Source: JANQEU01 sp965601455 (GTDB lineage: Bacteria; Bacteroidota; Bacteroidia; Cytophagales; Cyclobacteriaceae). From it: a stretch of 64,000 bases of DNA. The first letter of the stretch is position 1, and every line of letters starts with the position of its first letter. Location of the stretch: NCBI GenBank assembly GCA_965601455.1, contig OZ271831.1:4402001-4466000 (forward strand), given 5' to 3'. Under the pieces are notes generated by a model. The model saw nothing but the letters and a program-made list of their open reading frames with translations. It did not search any database and was not told where the DNA came from. Shown piece by piece: positions 43,830-52,011 of this stretch. Both the position numbers and the translations under genes were made by a program.

Positions 43830-44462
43830 TTAGAACAATCGGTATTGAGATAGCTGCTGAAAGAACTCCATGCCGGCCGATGGGTAAACTAATAAGCTGA
43901 ATAAAACACCGTAAACCGCTCCATACAGATGGGCTTCATGATTGATGTTATCCGACATGTTTTTCCCTTGAGTGTAAGAGTAAATAACATACAGTGCTCC
44001 AAGGATAAACCCTGGGAGGCAAATGAGGCCAAACAGGCAAATAGGCTGGAGTGGAAAGTAAAGGATGCTACTAAACACCATAGCAGAAACTGCACCGGAG
44101 GCTCCGAGACTATTGTACGCCATGTTATCCCTGTTTCTCCAGGCCACAGTAAGGTCCGATAGAATAATTCCACTGATGAAAAAGAAAATGTAAACTAGGG
44201 TACCAGTTGTCTCGCCTAATCGAAAAATGAATACCTGCTCCGCTAGGGTTCCGAAAAAGTAGAAAGTGAACATATTAAATCCCAGGTGCACATAGCCTGA
44301 GTGAATAAAACCACTGGTTAGCATTCGCCAATATTGGTTTCTTCGAAAAACCATGTACGGATTCATGAGAAATTGCTGATATACAGCTGGTTTGTTCCAG
44401 GCATAAAAGCTCGTGGCCACAATAAGAATGATAATCCAAAGGGTAACTGATCCGGTTCCCAT
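43830..44462 (-). CDS. Rhomboid-family intramembrane serine protease
   Basis: 210 residues with six predicted membrane helices. The catalytic serine is Ser122 in LGASGAVSA (the GxSG motif) and the catalytic histidine His178 in AHLYGAVYG (AHxxGxxxG). The loop-1 segment YWRMLTSGFIHSGYVHLGFNMFTFYFFG also fits, so the enzyme appears active. Substrates are unknown. Its start overlaps the polyprenyl synthase stop by one base; it is the last gene of the minus-strand manA-to-rhomboid series. Confidence 0.9.
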   Translation of the reverse strand: MGTGSVTLWIIILIVATSFYAWNKPAVYQQFLMNPYMVFRRNQYWRMLTSGFIHSGYVHLGFNMFTFYFFGTLAEQVFIFRLGETTGTLVYIFFFISGIILSDLTVAWRNRDNMAYNSLGASGAVSAMVFSSILYFPLQPICLFGLICLPGFILGALYVIYSYTQGKNMSDNINHEAHLYGAVYGVLFSLLVYPSAGMEFFQQLSQYRLF

Positions 44463-45445
44463 TATTTCTCTCTGTCGATAATCGCTTGAATAAAGGACTT
44501 CAGCTCCGACTTAGCCGACGGATCCCCATGCAGGTCATCGAGACCGGTCATGGATCGATCAAAATACTGCTGCATCTTTTGTCGAGTTAGCTCCGGTATA
44601 CCGACTTCATTATAAATAGATGTCACTGATTCTACCTTTTCCTCAGGATTAAAATCATCAGTATTAATCCACTTGACTAGTTGTTTTTTTGTATCACCCT
44701 GCGCCTTATCCAGAGCATTGATGAGCAGGAAAGTCTTCTTATTGCTGATGATATCCCCACCTACTTGCTTCCCGAATTTCGCGGCGTCTCCGTAGACATC
44801 CAGAAAGTCGTCCATCAATTGAAACCCCAAACCCAAGTCCTCACCAATTCGATAATAAACGGAAGCCTCTTCGCGACTCAGACCCGCCATTAGAGCCCCG
44901 AATTCAAAACTGAATCCAATTAGGACAGCCGTTTTCAAACGAATCATTTCCAGGTACTGTGAGACCTCAACATCCAGTTCGCTTTCAAAGTCCATGTCAA
45001 TTTGCTGTCCCTCACAAACCTCAAGAGCAATTGTATTGAATCGGTGAATTACGTATGCAAGATCGTTACCAGGAGATTCTAATAATAGCTCATAGGCATG
45101 TACCAAAGTGGCGTCTCCACTTAGGATAGCAATTGGATTATTCCATTTCTCATGGATGGTAGGTTTTCCACGTCTGAGTGGAGCCTCGTCCATGATATCG
45201 TCATGCATCAATGTGAAATTATGAAACACCTCCAGTGCCAAAGCCGGACGGATCACCTGACCAAGTTCTCTGTTTGTTAATTGAAAGGAAAGAATGGCCA
45301 ATACGGGACGTAATCGCTTACCTCCAAGTGACAGCATGTAGCGAATAGGATCATAAAGGTTTGCAGGTTGATCGCCAAATGAATAAGATTCCAGCGACTG
45401 GTTGACTTCAGATATTATCTCTTTTGCAGGTTTGCTTTTTGTCAT
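44462..45445 (-). CDS. Polyprenyl synthetase (trans-prenyl diphosphate synthase)
   Basis: 327 residues with both aspartate-rich motifs: the first, DDIMD, in FTLMHDDIMDEAPLRRGKPT, and the second, DDFLD, in FQLMDDFLDVYGD, plus GGKRLRP near the N-terminus. It elongates allylic diphosphates with IPP. Chain length cannot be read with confidence; it may supply a quinone side chain or the geranylgeranyl group for the UbiA enzyme at 11672-12526. It overlaps rnr by 4 bases. Confidence 0.92.
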   Translation of the reverse strand: MTKSKPAKEIISEVNQSLESYSFGDQPANLYDPIRYMLSLGGKRLRPVLAILSFQLTNRELGQVIRPALALEVFHNFTLMHDDIMDEAPLRRGKPTIHEKWNNPIAILSGDATLVHAYELLLESPGNDLAYVIHRFNTIALEVCEGQQIDMDFESELDVEVSQYLEMIRLKTAVLIGFSFEFGALMAGLSREEASVYYRIGEDLGLGFQLMDDFLDVYGDAAKFGKQVGGDIISNKKTFLLINALDKAQGDTKKQLVKWINTDDFNPEEKVESVTSIYNEVGIPELTRQKMQQYFDRSMTGLDDLHGDPSAKSELKSFIQAIIDREK

Positions 45446-47610
45446 TCGTCGTTTGTTACTAAATCCAAGTCTATAGTTCGCCGGTCCAAGTCTGTTCTAA
45501 CAATCAAAACATTCAATTTGTCTCCCAGGTTAATTATTTTTTTATTTCTACGACCTACAATACGATAGTGTTTCTCATCGTACTCGTAATAGTCGTCATC
45601 CAGATCACTTATCCGGATCATCCCCTCACATTTGGTCTCAATGATTTCAACATACACCCCCCACTCAGTAACACCCGAAACAATTCCTTCATAGACCTCA
45701 CCCAATTTATCCTGCATGAATTCGACCTGCTTATACTTAATTGAAGTACGTTCTGCATCAGAAGCTCTTTTCTCCCGTTCTGATGAATGAATACATTTCT
45801 TTTCGAAAAGCTCTTTTTCAGGCGAACCATTATTTTGTAAATACTCCCACAGTAATCGATGCACCATCAAATCAGGGTATCGACGAATAGGAGATGTAAA
45901 ATGCGTGTAGTGCTCGAAGGACAAACCGAAATGACCATTGGGTTCCGTAGAATATCGGGCCTTTGCCATGGACCGAATCGCAAGAGATTCAAGCACATTC
46001 TGTTCGGGCTTATTTTCAATAGCCTCCATTAATTGGTTTAACCCACTTGAAATATTTGATTTAAGATCAAACTTGTGGCCAAAACGGGCAGCGAAGATTG
46101 AGAAATTCTCGAGTTTGTCAGGATCAGGATCATCGTGAGTACGATAGACAAAGGTTTTACTGCCCGGCTCTCGGTTCTTTTCTTTCATTCGAAAAATGTG
46201 GGTTGCCACTTCCCTATTGGCCAGCAACATGAATTCCTCAACCAGCTTGTGGGCATCTTTACGGATTTTCGGTACCACCGAAAGAGGATGTCCCTTTTCA
46301 TCCATGTCAAATTTCACCTCAACGGTTTCAAAATTCACAGCTCCTTCCTTGAATCTTTTTTTTCGAAGCTTTTTCGCCAAATCGTTTAACTGATTGACCT
46401 CTTCATGGAAATCCCCTTCTCTATTTTCAATTCTTTCCTGTGCCTCATCGTAGGTGAATCGTCTGTTGGAATGAATCAGGGTTCTTCCAAACCATCTTTT
46501 CTTCACTAGCGCATCTTTGCTTAGCTCGAAAATGGCAGAGAACGCGAGCTTATCCTCATTCGGTCTCAATGAACAAAGACCATTAGAGAGTTTCTCCGGT
46601 AGCATCGGTATCGTTCGGTCTACCAGGTAAACAGATGTTGCCCTTTCGTATGCTTCTTTATCAATGATACCGTCCTCGATGACATAATGGCTCACGTCGG
46701 CAATATGAATACCAACTCTATAATTTCCATTTTCAAGTAACTCAAAGCTTAAAGCATCGTCAAAATCTTTGGCATCTTCTGGATCGATCGTGAAAGTCGT
46801 GATATTCCTTACATCCTCTCTGTATTTTTCCGATTCGTAGTCGATCTCATCTGGAATTTTTTCAGCAGATTTTGATACGCTTTTGGGGAACTCAAAGGGT
46901 AAATCAAACTCAGCCATGATGGAGTGAATTTCAGCCTCGTTCTCCCCCGCTGGTCCCAGCACTCTTACAACCTCGCCAATCGGGTTCTTATTCCCTGCAT
47001 TATGCCATTGTGATATCTTCACAATGACTTTATCGTTGTGCTTAGCCTTCTTCTGTTTATCGTTATAAACCAAAACATCGAAATGAATATTTCTTTTGTC
47101 TGGCACCACAAAAGCATATTTAGGAGAAACTTCGATTCTACCGACGAACTCATCTTTTGATCGATTTATCACCTTCCGTACCACACCTTCCGGTCGATTG
47201 CCGTGGGCAGCCATCTTCACTATTTGGACCTCCACCTCATCGCCATCCACGGCATATTTAAGATCATGACTCTTCACCCAGATATCTTCGTCCATTCCCT
47301 CCACGACTATATAGGCGAACCTGGGATTCACATGATCCACAATACCTCGAAGAAGCTCGGGTACCGAAGTTGTTATCCATCTACCGTCACGATTTTTCCT
47401 TAGCTGCCCTTTATCTTCCAAATCAAACAACAGCCGTCTGACGGCATCTTTACCTTTTTGATCACGAACCCCTAGAATTTTTAGGATCTGACGATAGCTG
47501 AAAGCTTCATCAGGATTGGAATGAAAAATATGGATGACCTCTTTTGAAAGGTTCGATCGATTCCCTTTTTTGGTGGATTTAGTTTTCCTTTTCCTGTGTT
47601 TTCGGGCCAT
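45442..47610 (-). CDS. rnr: Ribonuclease R
   Basis: 722 residues. A basic N-terminus (MARKHRKRKTKSTKKGN) is followed by a winged-helix region, cold-shock domains (GIVDHVNPRFAYIVVEGMDEDIWV and the next), the RNB catalytic domain with the aspartate cluster in IDPEDAKDFDDALSF, and a C-terminal S1 domain (VYEGIVSGVTEWGVYVEI). It degrades structured RNA 3' to 5'. Its first 32 bases overlap the end of the exonuclease gene in another frame, an unusually long overlap. Confidence 0.95.
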   Translation of the reverse strand: MARKHRKRKTKSTKKGNRSNLSKEVIHIFHSNPDEAFSYRQILKILGVRDQKGKDAVRRLLFDLEDKGQLRKNRDGRWITTSVPELLRGIVDHVNPRFAYIVVEGMDEDIWVKSHDLKYAVDGDEVEVQIVKMAAHGNRPEGVVRKVINRSKDEFVGRIEVSPKYAFVVPDKRNIHFDVLVYNDKQKKAKHNDKVIVKISQWHNAGNKNPIGEVVRVLGPAGENEAEIHSIMAEFDLPFEFPKSVSKSAEKIPDEIDYESEKYREDVRNITTFTIDPEDAKDFDDALSFELLENGNYRVGIHIADVSHYVIEDGIIDKEAYERATSVYLVDRTIPMLPEKLSNGLCSLRPNEDKLAFSAIFELSKDALVKKRWFGRTLIHSNRRFTYDEAQERIENREGDFHEEVNQLNDLAKKLRKKRFKEGAVNFETVEVKFDMDEKGHPLSVVPKIRKDAHKLVEEFMLLANREVATHIFRMKEKNREPGSKTFVYRTHDDPDPDKLENFSIFAARFGHKFDLKSNISSGLNQLMEAIENKPEQNVLESLAIRSMAKARYSTEPNGHFGLSFEHYTHFTSPIRRYPDLMVHRLLWEYLQNNGSPEKELFEKKCIHSSEREKRASDAERTSIKYKQVEFMQDKLGEVYEGIVSGVTEWGVYVEIIETKCEGMIRISDLDDDYYEYDEKHYRIVGRRNKKIINLGDKLNVLIVRTDLDRRTIDLDLVTNDE

Positions 47611-48340
47611 TCGGTGGATTGGTGATAATAGTGATCTTCTCAGGGTCTACTATTGGCAAGTTATTTAGTTTAAGGTACAATTGAGCGGTGGCCACAATAT
47701 CTCCTCGACAGTATTCTGCAATTTTTTCCAAACCCTCTTTTTCATGATAGTATACATCGTTCACTTGGGATCCTGTAATGGTTGTTTTACTGGAAGGGAT
47801 CTGAAAAAGATGAGTGAGTAGTTCCAAAGAAGTAAAGTTCTTTCGATCACCGAATTTCCATAGTTCCATGGTGTCAATGTGTTGAACTTCCCATGGCTTT
47901 TTTGCGGCGAGATTCAAAGTGGCTGGAATCGGAAGTCCATTGATTAAAAGTCGACGACATAGATAGGGAAAATCAAATTCCTTCCCATTGTGAGCACATA
48001 GCACTAATTCGTCCTGATCAAACTTTTCATTAAGGAAAGTAGTGAATGAAGTTAAGAGACCTGCCTCATCATCGGATTGGAAGGAAGTGACTCTCAATCC
48101 CATTGATCCGTCGGTAAACGTCTCATAAATACCTAATCCGATAACAATAATTTTTCCAAACTCGGCATAAATTCCACTTTTCATAAAATAGAGTTCATCG
48201 GGGGTACTATCCTCTTCATTTCGAATAAACTGAGCTTTTCGGGTCCACAAGCCCTTTAATTCTTCTGATAGCTGATCGAAGGACCCAACCTGTGAAACTG
48301 TTTCGATATCCAGCACCAGAATGTTCCTCAATTTTGTCAT
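47579..48340 (-). CDS. Predicted 3'-5' exonuclease (PolB-like/RNase H fold)
   Basis: 253 residues with the DnaQ-like metal motif DIE at Asp11/Glu13 (ILVLDIETVSQ), a second site in LVLCAHNGKEFDFPYLCRRL, and a third in YCRGDIVATAQLYLKL. The pattern fits the stand-alone PolB-type exonuclease domain. It should remove nucleotides from 3' ends of DNA or RNA; the substrate is not known. It overlaps the next gene, rnr, by 32 bases and the preceding hypothetical gene by 4. Confidence 0.85.
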   Translation of the reverse strand: MTKLRNILVLDIETVSQVGSFDQLSEELKGLWTRKAQFIRNEEDSTPDELYFMKSGIYAEFGKIIVIGLGIYETFTDGSMGLRVTSFQSDDEAGLLTSFTTFLNEKFDQDELVLCAHNGKEFDFPYLCRRLLINGLPIPATLNLAAKKPWEVQHIDTMELWKFGDRKNFTSLELLTHLFQIPSSKTTITGSQVNDVYYHEKEGLEKIAEYCRGDIVATAQLYLKLNNLPIVDPEKITIITNPPNGPKTQEKEN

Positions 48341-48726
48341 GTGTGAAGAATGCCCTTTAAACCTAACTCCGGAATTTGAATCAAGTTTTCTCGATCAATT
48401 GAACCTGGAACGAAAATGTATTTTCTATCAAATATTTGTGCGCCCACGTAATAACTCAACCAATATTCATTATTTAAATGAAGAACGTCTTCGCTTATTG
48501 GTTCAATTAAGGCATACTCTCCGGCTTCAAGTTTTGGAATATGGTGCCTTAAGGTGCTTGTTTTTTGAGCTATCCCATCTTTTTCTCCGTACCCCTTGGA
48601 GGTGATCAAGACGTTATTTAATTCGTCTTTACCTCTATTGATCAAAAAAACCCTCCATTGTTTTTCGTCATATATGACAGCAAGGTAGATATTCTTGACA
48701 GGTTCAAAACTAATATCCTTTTTCAT
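48337..48726 (-). CDS. Conserved hypothetical protein
   Basis: 129 residues, not assigned to a function. It has no signal peptide or membrane helix and is rich in beta-type sequence (NIYLAVIYDEKQWRVFLINRGKDELNNVLITSKGYG). It sits between lipB (1-base overlap) and the exonuclease gene (4-base overlap), so it is surely expressed with them. Nothing in it suggests catalysis. Confidence 0.8.
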   Translation of the reverse strand: MKKDISFEPVKNIYLAVIYDEKQWRVFLINRGKDELNNVLITSKGYGEKDGIAQKTSTLRHHIPKLEAGEYALIEPISEDVLHLNNEYWLSYYVGAQIFDRKYIFVPGSIDRENLIQIPELGLKGILHT

Positions 48727-49454
48727 TAAGCATTTAACTCTTTCAATACCTGTTCGTTGTAATCAAATACGTCGGAGAGATGCTTCCGTAAATATCCACG
48801 AACCTCTTTCATTGGTATGACTGTATTCAACTCCTGCTTTATTGATGTCACTGCCTTATCGTCGATCCCACAGGGAATAATGTGATCAAAATAACTCAGA
48901 TCTGTATTCACATTTAAAGCCAAGCCATGCATGGTTACCCATCTACTTGATTTGACACCCATTGCACAGATCTTTCTCGGATTCCTACCATTCACATCAA
49001 TCCAAACACCTGTGTATCCGTCATATCTCTCACCTTTGATATCAAATTCCGCAAGAGTTCTAATGACGGCCTCCTCAAGAAATCGAAGGTACCTATGTAT
49101 ATCTGTAAAAAAGTTTTCCAGATCAAAGATCGGATAGCAAACCAATTGACCCGGACCATGATAGGTAATATCTCCTCCCCGATTGATCCGATAATATTTC
49201 GCTTGATGTTCTATTAGACCCTTTTCATCAAGTAATAAATTCTTTTCCTCCCCGCTCTTACCAAGTGTATATACGTGAGGATGTTCTACCATCAGTAGAC
49301 GATTAGTAGTAGGTTGAATGTCAGTTGAATTGAGTTTGCGGTTTTGTATTTTCAAATCCACGGTTTCCTTTAACAGGTATTCCTGTAAATCCCAGGTTTC
49401 CTGGTAATCCCTGTGGCCCAGATCAAAAAACTCTACCTTTCGTTTTTCCATCAT
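48726..49454 (-). CDS. lipB: Octanoyl-[acyl carrier protein]:protein octanoyltransferase
   Basis: 242 residues with the LipB signature GGDITYHGPGQLVCYPIFDL, the lysine segment RKICAMGVKSSRWVTMHGLALNVN and the catalytic Cys in HIIPCGIDDKAVTSI. It moves octanoyl from ACP to lipoyl domains of 2-oxoacid dehydrogenases. It has a longer N-terminal stretch (about 30 residues) than E. coli LipB. It overlaps manA by 4 bases and the next gene by 1. Confidence 0.95.
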   Translation of the reverse strand: MMEKRKVEFFDLGHRDYQETWDLQEYLLKETVDLKIQNRKLNSTDIQPTTNRLLMVEHPHVYTLGKSGEEKNLLLDEKGLIEHQAKYYRINRGGDITYHGPGQLVCYPIFDLENFFTDIHRYLRFLEEAVIRTLAEFDIKGERYDGYTGVWIDVNGRNPRKICAMGVKSSRWVTMHGLALNVNTDLSYFDHIIPCGIDDKAVTSIKQELNTVIPMKEVRGYLRKHLSDVFDYNEQVLKELNA

Positions 49455-50425
49455 TCGATATAAGATTCTAGTAGTGTTGCATGATCTGAAGGCGAAATCT
49501 CATATTCCGATAGAGCATTGGGAAAAAGAAATACATCTCCTTTAGTAAATGGCACCTTTTGATCTTCATACTTGAAATCACCCGCTCCATCCAGACACAT
49601 GTAAATCACAAATGAGTCTAACGCTCTTTGATCGCAAAAGAAATCCTTGTTAAGTGTAAGCTTATTGGTAGCGAAATAGGGACATTTGATCAACTGAGCT
49701 CTTCCGTTTGGTACTTTCTCATACCTCGTTTTATAGTCGGGATAGAAAGAATAGTCAATCGCGTCAACAGCCTGATCCACGTGTAATTCCCTTTTATTTC
49801 CTTCAGAATCCACCCGATCGAAATCGTAAATCCTGTAGGTGATATCGGATGTCTGTTGAATTTCGGCTATCAATAGTCCTTCTCCTATGGTATGTACACG
49901 TCCGGCTGGTAAGAAAAAAACATCACCCGTTTGGACCAGTTCTTTATTAAGAATATCCATGAGTTTGCCACTTTCGAATTTCTCCAAATATTCCCTCTTG
50001 TCAACTTCTTTATTGAAACCACTGATCAAAGACGCACCTTCATCAGCCTGCACAGCATACCACATTTCTGTTTTTCCAAAGCTGTTATGTCTATTCCGTG
50101 CTAACTCATCATTTGGATGGACCTGTATTGACAAATCCTGGTTGGCATCAATAAATTTTATTAGAAGTGGAAACTGAGTTCCATACTTTTGATAAACTGA
50201 GTGCCCTAACAGTTCCCCCTTGAATTCACTGATCAATTCAGGAAGTGTTTGGCCGTCCAATGCACCTGTGGATACTACCGAAACCTCACCTTCAACACCT
50301 GAAATTTCCCATGTTTCTCCACAATTTGATAGATTTCCATAATCTTTACCTAAAACGGTTTTAATTTTCTGACCACCCCAGATTTTTTCTTTGAATATTG
50401 TCCTAAAAGTCAGTGGATAAAGCAT
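49451..50425 (-). CDS. manA: Mannose-6-phosphate isomerase, class I
   Basis: 324 residues of the cupin-type phosphomannose isomerase: the opening FRTIFKEKIWGGQKIKTVLGKDYG, the zinc-binding QVHPNDELA segment, the GKTEMWYAV motif and the FLPAGRVHTIGEGLLIAEIQQTSDITYRIYDF block. It interconverts fructose-6-P and mannose-6-P, feeding GDP-mannose or mannose use. It is the first gene of the minus-strand series and diverges from yraN over 11 bases. Confidence 0.95.
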   Translation of the reverse strand: MLYPLTFRTIFKEKIWGGQKIKTVLGKDYGNLSNCGETWEISGVEGEVSVVSTGALDGQTLPELISEFKGELLGHSVYQKYGTQFPLLIKFIDANQDLSIQVHPNDELARNRHNSFGKTEMWYAVQADEGASLISGFNKEVDKREYLEKFESGKLMDILNKELVQTGDVFFLPAGRVHTIGEGLLIAEIQQTSDITYRIYDFDRVDSEGNKRELHVDQAVDAIDYSFYPDYKTRYEKVPNGRAQLIKCPYFATNKLTLNKDFFCDQRALDSFVIYMCLDGAGDFKYEDQKVPFTKGDVFLFPNALSEYEISPSDHATLLESYIE

Positions 50426-50436
50426 CTTAATTAATA

Positions 50437-50781
50437 ATGAATCGTAAAATTATAGGAAAAAATACCGAGGACATTGCCTTCCATTTTCTTGAGTCTGCAG
50501 GCTATCAGATAATCGAAAGAAATTACCGTCATCGACATGGTGAGATTGATTTAATAGGTTTGTTTTCCAATGCCTTACTCATCTTCTTCGAGGTGAAGTT
50601 CCGGAAATCTAATCAGTTTGGATACCCTGAAAACTTTGTTTCGGAAGATCAACGAGCGAAAATCCTTGAAACGGCCGATCATTATATTAATTGCATCAAC
50701 TGGCAACGAGATATTCGTTTCGATATCCTTTCAATCCAACCTAACGCTGAGGTCTTACATTTTCAGGATGCTTTCTACTGA
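50437..50781 (+). CDS. YraN-family endonuclease-like protein (UPF0102)
   Basis: 114 residues with the UPF0102 pattern: GKNTEDIAFHFLESAGYQIIERNYRHRHGEIDLIG followed by FFEVKFRKS, a restriction-endonuclease-like core (Glu, Asp, ExK). The role in vivo is not established. It diverges from manA, and its TGA directly abuts the stop codon of the convergent purM with no base between. Confidence 0.9.
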   Translation: MNRKIIGKNTEDIAFHFLESAGYQIIERNYRHRHGEIDLIGLFSNALLIFFEVKFRKSNQFGYPENFVSEDQRAKILETADHYINCINWQRDIRFDILSIQPNAEVLHFQDAFY

Positions 50782-51951
50782 TTACTTTTTATAGATGTAT
50801 TGATCATCTTTTGTCTGAATCACTACCTCGGTATCATCAGAGGCTTCCACATGCCCGACTACCTTCGCATGGACATTGAATGACTCGGATATCTCGATGA
50901 TCTCATCAACGATTTCCTCTGGTACGTAAAACTCTAACCGATGACCCATATTGAAGACCTGGTACATTTCTCTTGAGTCCGTACCACTTTCTTCCTGGAT
51001 CATCTTAAATAGAGGTGGAACATCAAACATATGATCTTTCACCACTTTCAAATTATCAATGAAATGCAGAATCTTCGTTTGAGCTCCACCACTACAGTGG
51101 ATCATTCCGTGAACTCTATCCCTGGAGTCGTCCAGTACGGCCTTCACCACCGGTGCATAGGTCCGAGTGGGGGACAAGACCAGTTTTCCCGCATCCAATG
51201 GAGAATCTTGAACGGAGTCAGTCAGTTTTCTTGATCCTGAGTAAACCAAATCACTTGGTAACTCCCCCTCAAATGATTCCGGATACTTGTCTCGATAAAT
51301 GGAAGCAAAAACGTCATGTCGTGCGGAAGTCAAGCCATTACTACCCATTCCACCATTGTATTCCGTCTCGTAGCTGGCTTTACCATAGGATGACAAACCA
51401 ACAATAATATCGCCAGGCTCTATTCGCGCATTGTCGATTACATCTGATCGTCTCATACGTGCCGTAACCGTGCTATCGACAATAACCGTTCGAACCAGGT
51501 CACCGACATCAGCTGTTTCCCCTCCAGTTGATATCACACCTATACCCATTCGGTTCAGCATAGCAATAACTTCCTGCATCCCCTCAATTATGGCTGAAAT
51601 AACCTCTCCGGGAATATTCTGCTTATTCCTTCCTATGGTATTAGATACGAGAATATTATCAACACAGCCTACACATAGCAGGTCATCAATATTCATAATC
51701 AGTGCATCCTGTGCAATTCCTTTCCAAACGGATAAATCCCCAGTTTCTTTCCAGTAGAGATAAGCTAATGAAGACTTCGTCCCGGCACCATCTGCATGCA
51801 TGATGTTGCAATACAGATCGTCGTCAGCCAGAAGGTCTGGAACTATTTTACAGAATGCTTTCGGATAAAGTCCTTTGTCGATGTTCTTAATAGCCTCATG
51901 GACATCTTCCTTAGTCGCGGAGACACCCCTTAATGCGTATCTATTAGTCAT
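50782..51951 (-). CDS. purM: Phosphoribosylformylglycinamidine cyclo-ligase (PurM/AIR synthase)
   Basis: 389 residues of the AIR-synthase fold: an ATP-binding N-terminal part (NIMHADGAGTKSSLAYLYWK, GIAQDALIMNIDDLLCVG), ISTGGETADVGDLVRTVIVD, and the C-terminal part with MIHCSGGAQTKILHF and VFNMGHRLEFYV. It closes the imidazole ring in purine synthesis. It is longer than E. coli PurM (345), as in other Bacteroidota. A TTTGCGG sequence like those near purH and metK lies 20-30 bases upstream of the ATG. Confidence 0.93.
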   Translation of the reverse strand: MTNRYALRGVSATKEDVHEAIKNIDKGLYPKAFCKIVPDLLADDDLYCNIMHADGAGTKSSLAYLYWKETGDLSVWKGIAQDALIMNIDDLLCVGCVDNILVSNTIGRNKQNIPGEVISAIIEGMQEVIAMLNRMGIGVISTGGETADVGDLVRTVIVDSTVTARMRRSDVIDNARIEPGDIIVGLSSYGKASYETEYNGGMGSNGLTSARHDVFASIYRDKYPESFEGELPSDLVYSGSRKLTDSVQDSPLDAGKLVLSPTRTYAPVVKAVLDDSRDRVHGMIHCSGGAQTKILHFIDNLKVVKDHMFDVPPLFKMIQEESGTDSREMYQVFNMGHRLEFYVPEEIVDEIIEISESFNVHAKVVGHVEASDDTEVVIQTKDDQYIYKK

Positions 51952-52011
51952 GAATCTGTATTGAAAGGTCCCGCAAATATCAGCAGTTATTTTTTAGGGA
52001 ATGATCTGGCA

